This document shows, piece after piece, positions 24,215 through 33,590 of a stretch of DNA of 64,000 bases (position 1 is its first letter; every line of letters starts with the position of its first letter). The DNA comes from an uncultured Eubacteriales bacterium. Lineage in GTDB: Bacteria > Bacillota > Clostridia > Oscillospirales > CAG-272. The position numbers were made by a program, and so were the translations under genes. The stretch lies in NCBI GenBank assembly GCA_900546315.1, contig URCP01000002.1:1-64000 (forward strand), in the 5' to 3' direction. The notes beneath the pieces were generated by a model, which had not been told where the DNA came from, did not search any database, and worked only from the letters and a program-made list of their open reading frames with translations.

Positions 24215-25339
24215 TCAGGCTCCCACGCGGCTGCTTTTGTCCTGGAAATCCGGCGTGGACAGCTCCTTGTGAGCCCTGAGCTCCGACATGAATTTCACGA
24301 ACCGCTCGTCCTCGCGGAGAAAATCGTAGCAACGTTTCGACAGGTCTTCAAGCCTGAGGTCGCAGGCGTTGCCCTTGTAGTTCTTTGCGCTGGTTTTCGG
24401 GTCGCTGACGACGCGGTTTACCATCGGCGCGGTGTATGTGTAGTTTCCGTTGACTTCCGCGCCTTCTACTGCGTATCTGACGCTTTCGGCGAGAGCCGTT
24501 AGCGTCTTTTCTTTGTCGGCGCGCCGTGCGTGAACAACGGCAATCCATTCGTAGAATACTGACAGATCGTTCGCGTAGAAGCCGAAACGCCCGTCCGAGA
24601 AGAGAAGCTTCAGAAGAGAAATGCTGAAATTGAGCGCGGTGAGGCGTTCGTCATCAGTCGAGCAGGATTTGTTCGTCATATCCGACGCGGCAAACACGGC
24701 GCTCTGAATCAGCGCCAAAAGATATTTCTGCGTCGCTTTGACGCCTTCCTCGCCGTCGGTCACGAATGCCCGCAGACCCTCGCGGCAGCTGTGGATCGAG
24801 CCGCACATATCGGCGTATTTCAGCGCGTTTTTCGTGTCACGCAGTTCATTAAAGGTATAGCAGAGCGACATAGCGGCGTGTTCGCGGAGCTTTGAGTCGG
24901 TCGACTCGTCCAAGACGCGCTCGCCGAGCCAGATACGGCGCTCACAGACATCCTTCGGGTGCGGATAATGCGGATCCTGCCCGAGCGCGTCCATCAGATG
25001 GGACATCACCCGGCAGTCGTTCGGGAATTCCCTGTAAGCGCTCTCCCAGAGCGCGAGGTTTTCCGGCACGTCGCCGAGGTTGCGGAGCCGGAGGCTTTCG
25101 GCTTCGAGAGATTTTATACGTTCGTCGATCCGCGCCTTGTCGATACCGAGCAGCTCGTCGGTCGTGACGCCGAAATACAGCGCTATCGCCGGGAGGAGGG
25201 TTATGTCCGGGAATCCCTCGCCGCGCTCCCACTTTCCGACCGACTGCGCGGTGATGCCGAGGTGACTCGCGAGCTCCTCCTGCGTGACGTTTTTCTTGCG
25301 GCGGAGGGAGCGGAGGGTTGAGTTCAGTGTTATGTTCAT
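24215..25339 (-). CDS. XRE family transcriptional regulator with helical-repeat C-terminal domain
   Basis: A 374-residue regulator. Residues 8-62 form a Cro/C1 helix-turn-helix ('RRKKNVTQEELASHLGITAQSVGKWERGEGFPDITLLPAIALYFGV'), followed by the frequent 'TTDELLG' linker. The remaining 300 residues are helical repeats of TPR style ('AESLRLRNLGDVPENLALWESAYREFPND', 'HAAMSLCYTFNELRDTKNALKYADM'), probably for peptide or ligand sensing. It starts behind GGAG and a good promoter and converges on the propeller/SBP gene. Target genes unknown. Confidence 0.87.
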   Translation of the reverse strand: MNITLNSTLRSLRRKKNVTQEELASHLGITAQSVGKWERGEGFPDITLLPAIALYFGVTTDELLGIDKARIDERIKSLEAESLRLRNLGDVPENLALWESAYREFPNDCRVMSHLMDALGQDPHYPHPKDVCERRIWLGERVLDESTDSKLREHAAMSLCYTFNELRDTKNALKYADMCGSIHSCREGLRAFVTDGEEGVKATQKYLLALIQSAVFAASDMTNKSCSTDDERLTALNFSISLLKLLFSDGRFGFYANDLSVFYEWIAVVHARRADKEKTLTALAESVRYAVEGAEVNGNYTYTAPMVNRVVSDPKTSAKNYKGNACDLRLEDLSKRCYDFLREDERFVKFMSELRAHKELSTPDFQDKSSRVGA

Positions 25340-25390
25340 GTTCGTTCTCCTGATATTTCAATTTCAGTGACAAGCGCTTATCCTGATTCT

Positions 25391-25419
25391 ATTATATCAG
25401 ATTATCGGAGAAGAGTCAA
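25391..25419 (-). promoter_or_regulatory. Sigma-A promoter of the XRE gene
   Basis: On the minus strand TTGACT (25419-25414) and TATAAT (25396-25391) with a 17-base spacer. Confidence 0.8.
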
Positions 25420-25469
25420 GAACCGTAAGATATATGTATGGATTGAAAATACAACCAGTAATATATAAA

Positions 25470-25500
25470 CCCCGGCGTGACAGCTATGATCACGCCGGGG
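25470..25500 (-). terminator. Terminator after the SBP gene at 25509-27014
   Basis: CCCCGGCGTGA (25470-25480) and TCACGCCGGGG (25490-25500) form a perfect 11-bp stem with a 9-base loop. The tail on the minus strand is GTTTATATATT, a moderate U-rich run. Confidence 0.65.
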
Positions 25501-25508
25501 GCGTCGGT

Positions 25509-27014
25509 TTACCCTATTGATGACAGATCATCAAGCAGCTTATCGATCTGTTTTCTGAAAGTCTTCTCTTTCTTCGCGTATGTCGACGACAGATTGCCAG
25601 ATTTGAATGCGTCCCAGAGTATCTGATTGCCGCCGAGGCCGAATACGTCTGAAAGGTCATACAGCATCGAACTCTTTATCACGTCCAGCATCTCGATCGC
25701 CTTGTCGTCTCGGAGGCGCTTTCCTTTGACTGTCGTCTCGTAATACGCCGGAAGCAGCGTCTGGTGCGACAGCCAAGCCGAATACTCGAGCACCGCGCCG
25801 ACACGCTCCATATCCCCGGCGCACACCGGCACCGCGAAGATCAGAGCGAATAAATCGATCTTATGGTGATAATTCTCCTGATTCTCGTCATACTTCGGAT
25901 TCGGGACAAGACCGAAATCCTGCTTCATATCGCGGAAGCATTCCATCGAGGCGATGCCGCTCTGATAGAACAGAAAATGTCCGTCAGCGAAGAGTGCGCG
26001 CGGGTAATCATACTCATTCGCGTATCCGGTCGTGTCTCCCATACCGAAGAGCTCTTCGCTCGAAATGGCGCAGTCGGTTCCGGTCAGGACAGCGGAGCAC
26101 TTTGTTATCATGTCCTGTACCTTTTCGGTCATGATATTGGGAATGATCACGTTTTCCGTATCCTTTACGGCGAGGCTCACACCCGTGCCCGCGACGAGAT
26201 ACACGAAAGTGCCGTTGTAACTGTCGTCGGTGAGCATCCCATATCTGTCGTTCTGGTCAAAGACCGAGTCGCCGTTGAGGTCTTCCGACACCGCGGCTGT
26301 CATCTCGAGGACCTTGTCTATCGTCCACTTATTGTTCTCAACAAGCTGATACGGGTCCTCGAGACCGTACTCATCGATGATGCCCTGATTGAAGTACATG
26401 AACCGCGCCGTCTCGAGATTTCCCATCGAGATGTCGCTCGGCATCAGATACAGTCTACCCTCTATCGTAAGCTCATCCGCCGCGTTTTTGTCCCACCAGT
26501 CAGCCGTCAGGTCCGCATAGTCAAGATCGAGCATATTATAGAGACCTCCCTCGCGCGCGAGTCCGCTGAGCGTCGAGCGCATACTCGAAATGACGTCGAT
26601 TCCGTCGTCGCCTGATTGGATATATCCGCGCGCGAGCTTTTCGAGCTCACCTGCCCATCCGCTTTCCCACGCCGGATAAAGAGCTTTTATCTTTATGTTG
26701 AACTTTTCCTCGACCTGCAGGTTGCGTTTATATATCGCGTCATTCACCGGCTCGCCGTTCTCTTCCTCGGCGTAGACATACTTTTCCATGTAGCTGCTCA
26801 CGTTTCCGCCGCGTATGAGATATGTGAATTCCGCTCCTCCGTAATCGAGTTCCGGAATATCCGGCTCAGGGATTGACGATACGGTTGTTCCGGTATCTGT
26901 CTCGCTTGTGTCTTCGGTGCCGGATGTTGTGTCTGTTTCGCCGCTCTGACCGGCGCAGGAAATAAGAATTGTACAGAACAGCATCGCCGCGATAAGTTGT
27001 CTGTAGTGTTTCAT
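25509..27014 (-). CDS. Extracellular solute-binding lipoprotein (sugar-type SBP, paralogue family of this region)
   Basis: A 501-residue lipoprotein (lipobox 'LISC', Cys20) followed by a Thr/Ser/Glu-rich linker and a large solute-binding domain. It shares several blocks with the other SBPs here: 'NDAIYKRNLQVEEKFNIKI' near the N terminus, the Asp-rich loop 'DLNGDSVFDQNDRYGM' that resembles a calcium site, and 'DFGLVPNPKYDENQENYHH' in the C-terminal half. I chose ATG 27014 because it begins the signal peptide and follows GGAACCGGAG; the longer open frame upstream encodes no signal. It is the last gene after a DMT transporter and an oxidoreductase. No permease is linked; ligand probably an oligosaccharide or glycoside. 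Confidence 0.87.
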   Translation of the reverse strand: MKHYRQLIAAMLFCTILISCAGQSGETDTTSGTEDTSETDTGTTVSSIPEPDIPELDYGGAEFTYLIRGGNVSSYMEKYVYAEEENGEPVNDAIYKRNLQVEEKFNIKIKALYPAWESGWAGELEKLARGYIQSGDDGIDVISSMRSTLSGLAREGGLYNMLDLDYADLTADWWDKNAADELTIEGRLYLMPSDISMGNLETARFMYFNQGIIDEYGLEDPYQLVENNKWTIDKVLEMTAAVSEDLNGDSVFDQNDRYGMLTDDSYNGTFVYLVAGTGVSLAVKDTENVIIPNIMTEKVQDMITKCSAVLTGTDCAISSEELFGMGDTTGYANEYDYPRALFADGHFLFYQSGIASMECFRDMKQDFGLVPNPKYDENQENYHHKIDLFALIFAVPVCAGDMERVGAVLEYSAWLSHQTLLPAYYETTVKGKRLRDDKAIEMLDVIKSSMLYDLSDVFGLGGNQILWDAFKSGNLSSTYAKKEKTFRKQIDKLLDDLSSIG

Positions 27015-27070
27015 GTCTCCGGTTCCTTTCTCCGTTTTCGGGTGGTTGTTATGCCCGGCGCTGGTTCGGT

Positions 27071-28330
27071 TTACTTGCTGTCGCCGGAAAATCTGCGCTC
27101 CAGCGCCTCTTTGAATTTCCCGAGCGACACCTCGGACGGCGCGTAGTCCGGACGCGAACAGCACGGAATGTTTGGCGGTGTGCCGTCCGGCGTCCAGAAT
27201 GGGTTCGCGTTGTCATTCTCGTATTTCAGACAGTCTGACTCGAGCGAGAAGTCCGGAATGTCGAACGGGGCACCGTCGGCGAGCAGACTTCTGTGAGAGA
27301 GGATGGCGACCGACGCGAGCCTTGTCGCGAACAGCTCATCCATCTCAGGCTTTGCCCCGGTGCGTATCGATTCGAAGAATTTGCGGATGACGAAAAAGTC
27401 TCCGCCGCCGTGCCCGGCTTTTTTGATAAGCTCCGCGTCCTTGTCGGTGAGTTCAGGGTAATATGAGTTCTCGGCGTTCATACCTTCCGGGATCTCCCAG
27501 TCGTTGTATCTGAGCATGATCTTTCCGTCGGTGCCGCGCAGATTTTCTATCTGCCCCTTGGTTCCGCAGACGCGGTAGGAGTTCTCATGCGCGCCGAACG
27601 CGGCGCATCCGGTCACACGGAAGACCGACGCGTCGTCGTTCCGCGTCATGATGATCGCCGCGCGGTCGGCGCAGAATGACGCCGAGACGCAGTCATCCGG
27701 ACGCGGTATGAACACCGGCATCGCGGTCACGCGGACAGGCTTCGAGCCGGTAGCGTAGCAGAGCGGTCCGAGCGAGTGAGTTATATAATATGTCGCCGGG
27801 AGGAAGTTCCTCCAGTGCCGCACATCGTCTCGGAGAGAGGCGGAATATTCGGCGTTATACAGATCCGCCGGGTGGTTGTACTCGCCCTCTGCGAACATCA
27901 CCTGACCGAGAGTTCCTTCTTGGTATACACGGCGGATCTCCTGATTGAACAGCATGAACGGATAGTTTTCCGCGAGCATATAGAATGCCCCGGACTTTCT
28001 TGCCGCCCGGACGAGAGCCACTCCCTCCGCCATCGTGCCGTTCGACGTGCATTCGCTGAGGACGTGAATGCCTTTTTCGAGCGCCTTTATCGCGTATGGC
28101 GCGTGCTCGTTGAAATAGTTCGCGAGGAATACGGCGTCCATCGGATGCTCTATGAACTCGTCAAAGTTGGTGTAGCCTGCCGTCGTACCGCCGAGCTTGC
28201 CGGCGGCGGCGTCCACAAAACGCTGCGCTTTGTCGCAGACGGCGACGATCTCACCGTTGTTTGCCAGTATGTTGTCGAAGTAGTATGCTCCTCGCTGAAG
28301 TCCGAATACTCCGATACGGATTGTTTTCAT
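27071..28330 (-). CDS. Gfo/Idh/MocA family oxidoreductase
   Basis: A 419-residue NAD(P)-dependent enzyme. The N-terminal Rossmann motif is 'IRIGVFGLQRGAYYFDNILANNGEIVAVCD', and the family's 'EKGIHVLSECTSNGTMAEGVALVRAA' corresponds to the EKP-type motif, with Glu-Cys replacing Lys-Pro. That missing Lys removes a usual catalytic residue, so a different chemistry or a divergent subfamily is likely. The C-terminal domain includes 'KAGHGGGDFFVIRKFFESI', common in sugar-acid or glycosidase-like members. GGGAGG precedes ATG 28330. It lies between the DMT and SBP genes, which points to sugar catabolism. Confidence 0.85.
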   Translation of the reverse strand: MKTIRIGVFGLQRGAYYFDNILANNGEIVAVCDKAQRFVDAAAGKLGGTTAGYTNFDEFIEHPMDAVFLANYFNEHAPYAIKALEKGIHVLSECTSNGTMAEGVALVRAARKSGAFYMLAENYPFMLFNQEIRRVYQEGTLGQVMFAEGEYNHPADLYNAEYSASLRDDVRHWRNFLPATYYITHSLGPLCYATGSKPVRVTAMPVFIPRPDDCVSASFCADRAAIIMTRNDDASVFRVTGCAAFGAHENSYRVCGTKGQIENLRGTDGKIMLRYNDWEIPEGMNAENSYYPELTDKDAELIKKAGHGGGDFFVIRKFFESIRTGAKPEMDELFATRLASVAILSHRSLLADGAPFDIPDFSLESDCLKYENDNANPFWTPDGTPPNIPCCSRPDYAPSEVSLGKFKEALERRFSGDSK

Positions 28331-28393
28331 GGTGTTGCCTCCCAAAATTATATTTGTTCCCGATATTTCATCGGGTCATAAACATATCTGCGC

Positions 28394-29251
28394 TCAGTCA
28401 ATCAGAACGAGCGCGAGCATCCCGGCGAAAGCCAGCGCGACCGAAACGAGCTCCCTCGCCCGCGGTTTTTTTGACGTGAAGAAGCAGAGTGCCGTCGACA
28501 TTATCATGACTCCGCCGGTCACGAACGGATACTGCGCGGATGCCGGAAGGTGCGCGAGCGATATCAGGAGCAGGAGATTCGCTATGCATCCGAGTATGCC
28601 GTTGCCCATAGTCCCGACGATCATTCCGGCTGACAATTTTCTTTTTTCGCCGCTCCGGAAAAATGGCAGCAGCGCACAGGCGATGACCACCGTCGACGCC
28701 GCGCTGAGAACCGAGTATCCCGCGGCGGATGTTTTCTCAAACGGCGACGCCTGAAATATTTTCGACAGTACGCCCGACATGCCGTTCAGCGCGAAAACTC
28801 CGATATAATATCCGGTTCCGGAACGGCACTCATCCCTCTTTATCGTGACGCAGAGCGCCGCGGTGATGAACAGCAGACACACTATCTTCCCGGCTCTCAG
28901 GGGTTCATCAAAGAAGATGATTCCGGCGGCGAACGGAAGGACCATCCCTCCGAGCATCGAAAACACCGAGTACAGCGATAGATTTATTTTTCCGAGTGCC
29001 GTCAGACTGCAAAACGTGAAGCTTATTGAATTCACCGCCGACAGTGCCGCCATCAGAAGCGAAAACGCGGTGAATTCGAAACGCAGTCCGTTCATGATGA
29101 ACAGCACCGCCATCCCGGCGAGACTGCTCAGCGCGGAAAACTCGAGGGTCGCGCCGGTCCCGCTTCCGCGGGCGTTCCGGTATATGTTTTTGAAGAAGAA
29201 CTGTATGCTGAACATCGCGACAGCGGCGGTTATCATTCCGTAATAGATCAT
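28394..29251 (-). CDS. DMT superfamily (EamA-like) transporter, copy 1
   Basis: A 285-residue protein of ten predicted transmembrane helices with the internal duplication of DMT transporters. The C-terminal block 'QYPFVTGGVMIMSTALCFF' corresponds to 'YYPVANGGALLLTVLVSAV' and 'FFPVVNGGLILMTAMVSVV' in the two other copies (40211-41074 and 58657-59529). I chose ATG 29251 behind AAGGGG; the longer frame upstream is not membrane-like. It heads a DMT, oxidoreductase, SBP series, and an AraC gene is transcribed away from it. Substrate unknown; sugars or sugar derivatives are suggested by context only. Confidence 0.82.
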   Translation of the reverse strand: MIYYGMITAAVAMFSIQFFFKNIYRNARGSGTGATLEFSALSSLAGMAVLFIMNGLRFEFTAFSLLMAALSAVNSISFTFCSLTALGKINLSLYSVFSMLGGMVLPFAAGIIFFDEPLRAGKIVCLLFITAALCVTIKRDECRSGTGYYIGVFALNGMSGVLSKIFQASPFEKTSAAGYSVLSAASTVVIACALLPFFRSGEKRKLSAGMIVGTMGNGILGCIANLLLLISLAHLPASAQYPFVTGGVMIMSTALCFFTSKKPRARELVSVALAFAGMLALVLID

Positions 29252-29342
29252 CCCGTTATCCCCTTTGAAACCATTATACCATAACCGCGCCACCAAGGCA
29301 ATAAAAAAATCCCACCCGATCATGGAATTTTTCTCCATATTG

Positions 29343-29371
29343 TTGAAAACCTCTGCCGGATATGGTATAAT
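29343..29371 (+). promoter_or_regulatory. Sigma-A promoter of the AraC gene at 29420
   Basis: TTGAAA (29343-29348) and TATAAT (29366-29371), spacer 17 bases. A short GCCGGGCAACATTGGCCCGG hairpin lies in the leader at about 29378-29397. Confidence 0.75.
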
Positions 29372-29419
29372 AAAAAAGCCGGGCAACATTGGCCCGGACA
29401 AAAGCAAAGGAGAACTATT

Positions 29420-30229
29420 ATGAGGCAGACAGGTCCCAACATATGTAAATATGTTACCAGACAGTCGGACGAGCAGCTGACGACGATAAATTTCGTGCTT
29501 GAACAGAACGCCGCGGTCGACGGTATAAAACAGCTGCGGTCATGCGATATAATGTACCTGATGGTCGGCGGAAGCGGGCGGCTCGTAACCGATACGCAGA
29601 GCTTCGAGCTCACGGCGGGAACCCTGTTCTTCACGTTCACCGGGGTTCCGTACACCATCATAGATACCGACAACATGGTATATATGTATATAAGCTACCG
29701 CGGGCGGCGCGCGTCCGAGCTTTACGGTCAGTTCGACATATCGCAGTCGAGGTGTGTATTTCCCGGGTACTCTGGTCTCGTGTCCTTCTGGAAGAACGCT
29801 ATCGGGCGTGCTGCCGAGCGGAACCTTGATCTTATAAGCGAGAGCGTTCTCCTCTATTCCTTCTCCAGAATGACAAAGCCGGACGGACAGAGCAGGGAGA
29901 ATCTGACTGAGAAGATGATCCATATGATAGAGACGGAGTTCACGGACAGCGGCTTCACCCTCGACTCGTGCGCCGAGAAACTTGGATATAACGCGAAGTA
30001 TATCTCACGGATATTCAGACATGGGGCAGGCGTCACTTTTTCGGAATATCTCAGGGACGCGCGCATAAGACACGCGATATTCCTGATTGAGCAGGGGGTC
30101 AGTGTTGTCAAGAATGTCGCGATTCTCTCGGGATATAGTGACCCTCTGTATTTTTCGAATGTGTTTCACCAATCGGTCGGAGTCCCTCCGAGCGAATATA
30201 TCCTGCGCCACGGCAAACAGGATGATTGA
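29420..30229 (+). CDS. AraC family transcriptional regulator
   Basis: A 269-residue regulator with an N-terminal cupin ('CDIMYLMVGGSGRLVTDTQSFELTAGTLFFTFTGVP') and a C-terminal double helix-turn-helix ('TLDSCAEKLGYNAKYISRIFRHGAGVTFSEYLRDARIRHAIFLI', 'VKNVAILSGYSDPLYFSNVFHQSVGVPPSEYI'). It is transcribed away from the DMT/oxidoreductase/SBP series and is the likely activator of it. AAAGGAG lies before the ATG. Confidence 0.87.
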   Translation: MRQTGPNICKYVTRQSDEQLTTINFVLEQNAAVDGIKQLRSCDIMYLMVGGSGRLVTDTQSFELTAGTLFFTFTGVPYTIIDTDNMVYMYISYRGRRASELYGQFDISQSRCVFPGYSGLVSFWKNAIGRAAERNLDLISESVLLYSFSRMTKPDGQSRENLTEKMIHMIETEFTDSGFTLDSCAEKLGYNAKYISRIFRHGAGVTFSEYLRDARIRHAIFLIEQGVSVVKNVAILSGYSDPLYFSNVFHQSVGVPPSEYILRHGKQDD

Positions 30230-30234
30230 CCGGT

Positions 30235-32037
30235 TCACGTCTCCGCTGTCTTATAATACTTAGCCTGCGCCATATAAAACGAATTGTAATCCGGGCAGGT
30301 CTTCATCAGTTCCTCATGCTTTCCGCTCGCCGCGATGTGGTTATCTTTAATGAAAACGACGGTGTCCGCGAGAGCGGCGCTCAGCAGGCGGTGCGACACG
30401 TAGAATATCATCCGCCCGGCGGAGATCGACTGGAGCAGCCCGAAGAACTCGTCCTCGGCAAGCGGGTCGAGCGCCGACGACGGCTCGTCGAGCAGCAATA
30501 TCCGCGCGTCCCTGAAAAGCGCCCGGGCGATTGACAGTCTCTGGAGCTGACCGCCGGACATTATGACGCCGTTCTCGTCGAATTCCTTTCCAAGCTGAGT
30601 GTCGACGCCGTCCGGCAGACCGGCTATGTAATCGCCCATCCCGAGGTCGGAGAGTATCGACGTTATTTTTTCTTTCTGTTCCGCGCTGCCGTCGTATCTG
30701 TCGAGCGCGATGTTTTCCGCTATGCTCATCGCGAAGACGTGCGTCTGCTGGAACACCGACGAGAACATTCCGCGGTACGCGTCAATGTCAAAATCACGTA
30801 TCGGCATGCCGTTATAGGTTATCCTGCCGTCTGTGACGTCGTACAGACGACCTATCAGGTTGAGCAGTGTCGTCTTTCCCGCGCCGTTCGCGCCGATGAC
30901 GGAGTATACCTTTCCGAGATGGAATGAGTAATCAATATTTCTGAGCACCTCCGGACCGTCGTCGCTGTAGCGGAACGACACGTTCTCAAGTCTTATCTCC
31001 GCCGTGTCAGAGGCAGGGATTTCCTTTATAAGCCCGTCGCCCTTCCAGCTCTCGATGTTCGATTTCAACCCCATGAAGTCGACCCACGCGCGGATATACC
31101 TCGATTCGTTCGTGAAATACGTGAAAAAGTCCATGACGCTCTTTATCGACGCCGTCAGCTGTCCCGTCGCCTGAAAGCCCTGTGTGAACATACCGATAGT
31201 GATCTTCCCGGCGAGCACGCGGAACGCGAGATAGAGGTATATCGCGTAATCCTTTATTATCGACAATATTTCGACCGGGGCAGTCACGCCCGCGACGTAG
31301 TTGTTCAGCTTCTGTTCATTCGCGAGCAGCTCGCCGTACTTTTTCTCGTGCTTCGCGACGAGCCAGTCGTGTATGCGGAAGAAGCGTATCTCCTTGCGGA
31401 AGTCCTTGTTGCTGAAGACCCCGGCGAAGTAGTTTTCCGCGCGGAACAGCGTTTCGGAGTACATATGATTCTCAAACACGCGCTTTTCGATATGAGCCGA
31501 CACAATAACCGACGCGACCGCGAAGACGACCGATATCGGGACAAGCCAGAGATTCACCTCGGCGAGGATAATGATAGTCGTTATAAGCATCGGTATCGCG
31601 GAAAAAAGCCTCATGACGCGGTTTGTGACCTGATTTATAGTCCCGCGGTTGTTGACCTCCGCCGCGAGAGCCGACAGGTCATGCACGGCGGGAGATTCCA
31701 CCTGCGCCATGTCGAGCTCCGCCATCTTTGAGGTGCGCTCAATCCGCACGTGGTTCTGGAGGTGCGACAGACGGAAGCCGAGTGTCTCGGTTATCTTCTC
31801 GACGACACAGATAAATATCGCCGATATTGCCATAACGGCGACGCATATGATGATTTTCGTGATATTCCGGTCCCCGACGAACTCATCGAGGATTATCTTC
31901 GGGAGCCAGAGCATCAGCACGGCCGCCGCCGCGTTGCATATCTGCGAAAAGACCGAGAGCATGAAATACCCCGGGTCAAGCCGGAAGAGCCGGGATATAT
32001 ATTTGAATACAAGTGAGACTTTTCCGAAAAATATCAT
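30235..32037 (-). CDS. ABC transporter permease/ATP-binding fusion (exporter type)
   Basis: A 600-residue half-transporter with six transmembrane segments and a C-terminal ATPase: Walker A 'GANGAGKTT', signature 'MSGGQLQRLSIAR', Walker B 'ILLLDEPSSALD', switch His in 'IFYVSHRLLSA', all intact. The signature Leu is replaced by Met, as in several peptide or bacteriocin exporters of this family. ATG 32037 lies 8 bases after GGGAG. It follows an AAC(3)-like acetyltransferase gene by 34 bases in the same direction, so the two may act on the same compound (modify, then export). Substrate unknown. Confidence 0.87.
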   Translation of the reverse strand: MIFFGKVSLVFKYISRLFRLDPGYFMLSVFSQICNAAAAVLMLWLPKIILDEFVGDRNITKIIICVAVMAISAIFICVVEKITETLGFRLSHLQNHVRIERTSKMAELDMAQVESPAVHDLSALAAEVNNRGTINQVTNRVMRLFSAIPMLITTIIILAEVNLWLVPISVVFAVASVIVSAHIEKRVFENHMYSETLFRAENYFAGVFSNKDFRKEIRFFRIHDWLVAKHEKKYGELLANEQKLNNYVAGVTAPVEILSIIKDYAIYLYLAFRVLAGKITIGMFTQGFQATGQLTASIKSVMDFFTYFTNESRYIRAWVDFMGLKSNIESWKGDGLIKEIPASDTAEIRLENVSFRYSDDGPEVLRNIDYSFHLGKVYSVIGANGAGKTTLLNLIGRLYDVTDGRITYNGMPIRDFDIDAYRGMFSSVFQQTHVFAMSIAENIALDRYDGSAEQKEKITSILSDLGMGDYIAGLPDGVDTQLGKEFDENGVIMSGGQLQRLSIARALFRDARILLLDEPSSALDPLAEDEFFGLLQSISAGRMIFYVSHRLLSAALADTVVFIKDNHIAASGKHEELMKTCPDYNSFYMAQAKYYKTAET

Positions 32038-32071
32038 TGTCAATTCTCCCGTCGGCGATTGATAAAACCAG

Positions 32072-32851
32072 TTATTCCGCCGCTTTCACAAGCGAATGAA
32101 AATCAAGGGGATCCTCCGCCTTTTGGCACAGTTCGATCAGCGCGTCGTGGCCCTTGCGGACATCAAAACAGGCAACCCTGGCGTTTCCGAGCGTGGAATA
32201 GCTCATAACCCCTTTTTTGTCAAGATAATCCCCGAGCAGCGGGAAATCAACTGAGCTCCAATAAAAACTCGTATTCATATGCAGAAGCTCGTAACGTCTG
32301 CCGTCGGCGTCTGTCGCTACCGCGTCAAAATAAAGATCCGGGTTATCAGGAAACGGGTTGACTTCCTCATCAATCGAGTGCATATAAGTGTTGCGCTCAA
32401 GACCGACCCCGATCAGCAGTACTCTGGCGTCTTCATCATAAAATCTGCCCCACACCCCATCAACAGGGGTTCTCGAGCGGGTGTTTTCTTCGCCGGTCAC
32501 ATAATCCTTCGCGCGCTTTCCGAAGACCGCGACCGAGTGAGTCGGATGCAGCGAGCGGATAGCGTTGCCGCGTCTGAACGTCTCTTTCGCGCAGATCTGC
32601 GGAAATACCCCGATATTCGGGACAGATTCGCGGACATCGTATACCGGGTTATCGCGGTTGATCACTGCCCATGTATGAGTCGGAACAATAAGAAGCCCTT
32701 CAGGAAGCAATTCTGTATAGTAATCGAGCAGTCCTTCTGCTCCGCCCTCAATTCCGCCGATGCTTTTCAGCGAGGTATGGACAGCGACCGTGCTGTCAGG
32801 GCATATTCCGAGTTCGTCAAACATTTTTTCTACGTCTTGCCTGTTTATCAT
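32072..32851 (-). CDS. AAC(3) family N-acetyltransferase
   Basis: A 259-residue member of the aminoglycoside 3-N-acetyltransferase fold (Antibiotic_NAT). Typical blocks are 'VAVHTSLKSIGGIEGGAEGLL', 'EGLLIVPTHTW', 'RRGNAIRSLHPTHSVAVFGKRA' with the conserved His, 'SRTPVDGVWGRFYDEDARVLLIGVG' and 'NTYMHSIDEE'. Many chromosomal members act on unknown amines or are encoded in surface-polysaccharide loci, so resistance should not be assumed. GGAG lies 8 bases before the ATG. An ABC exporter follows and a broken glycosyltransferase gene lies upstream. Confidence 0.85.
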   Translation of the reverse strand: MINRQDVEKMFDELGICPDSTVAVHTSLKSIGGIEGGAEGLLDYYTELLPEGLLIVPTHTWAVINRDNPVYDVRESVPNIGVFPQICAKETFRRGNAIRSLHPTHSVAVFGKRAKDYVTGEENTRSRTPVDGVWGRFYDEDARVLLIGVGLERNTYMHSIDEEVNPFPDNPDLYFDAVATDADGRRYELLHMNTSFYWSSVDFPLLGDYLDKKGVMSYSTLGNARVACFDVRKGHDALIELCQKAEDPLDFHSLVKAAE

Positions 32852-32897
32852 AATATTATCTCCATTATTGATCGGCGTTCATTCCGGCTCCGCTGCA

Positions 32898-33590
32898 TCA
32901 GATCATCAATGAATATGACTGATAGCGGTACTTTCCTCTGCCGATATTTTTTTCGTTCACGCTTCCGGTGCGCTCGGCGATTATATAGCGTGGACGGGAT
33001 TTGACCTCAAGATACAGCTTACCTATATATTCGCCTATGATCCCGAGGCAGAGAAGCTGTACCCCGCATAAAAAACAGATTATACAGGTCATCGAAGCCC
33101 AGCCGGTGACCGTTCTGCCGGAAAAATATCTGACAAACGACCAGATTATTCCGGCAAAGCTGAGCAGAGCCACAGCGATTCCAAGTCCGGTTATCAGACG
33201 AAGCGGCTTTGTTGACAGACTTGTTATTCCGTCAAGCGCAAGCGAAAGCATCTTCACGAGCGGATAATGACTCTTCCCCGCGGCGCGTTTCTTTCGCTCA
33301 TAGGCGACGCAGGAGCTTCGGAAGCCGATAAGAGGTATCATGCCGCGCAGGAAGATATTCACCTCGCGGTATCAGGCAAGTTCATCAAGAACACGCTTCG
33401 ATAGCAGGCGATAATCCGCGTGATCGTATACCACCTCCGCGCTGAGCAGACGCATAAAGCGGTAAAAGCCTCTTGCCGTCGTACGTTTGAAGAAGCTGTC
33501 ACTCTCACGTGAGCTGCGCACCCCATAGACGATATCTGAGCCTGAGAGATATTCTCTGACCATATCATCCATCGTGTCCATATCATCCTA
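32898..33590 (-). pseudogene. Family 2 glycosyltransferase (DPM1/GtrB type), truncated and interrupted
   Basis: The frame reads from 'DMVREYLSGSDIVYGVRSSR' through 'AEVVYDHADYRLLSKRVLDELA' to a TGA at 33372-33374, and then continues without frame change into 'YREVNIFLRGMIPLIGFRSSCVAYERKKRAAGKSHYP' and two C-terminal transmembrane segments. This is the middle and end of a polyisoprenyl-phosphate glycosyltransferase. The catalytic N-terminal half is gone, removed by the deletion that fused the upstream membrane gene to it near 33590. CGA to TGA (Arg to stop) would explain the stop. TGA is an ordinary stop codon in the other genes here. Confidence 0.85.

Noticed and set aside
32072..32851. AAC(3)-like gene as an antibiotic-resistance determinant
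   Set aside because: Many chromosomal homologues have no such role, and the neighbours are envelope and export genes; resistance cannot be claimed from the sequence.
33372..33374. TGA in the glycosyltransferase frame read as a recoded amino acid
   Set aside because: TGA ends many intact genes in the window, no SECIS-like element is evident, and the gene also lacks its N-terminal half.
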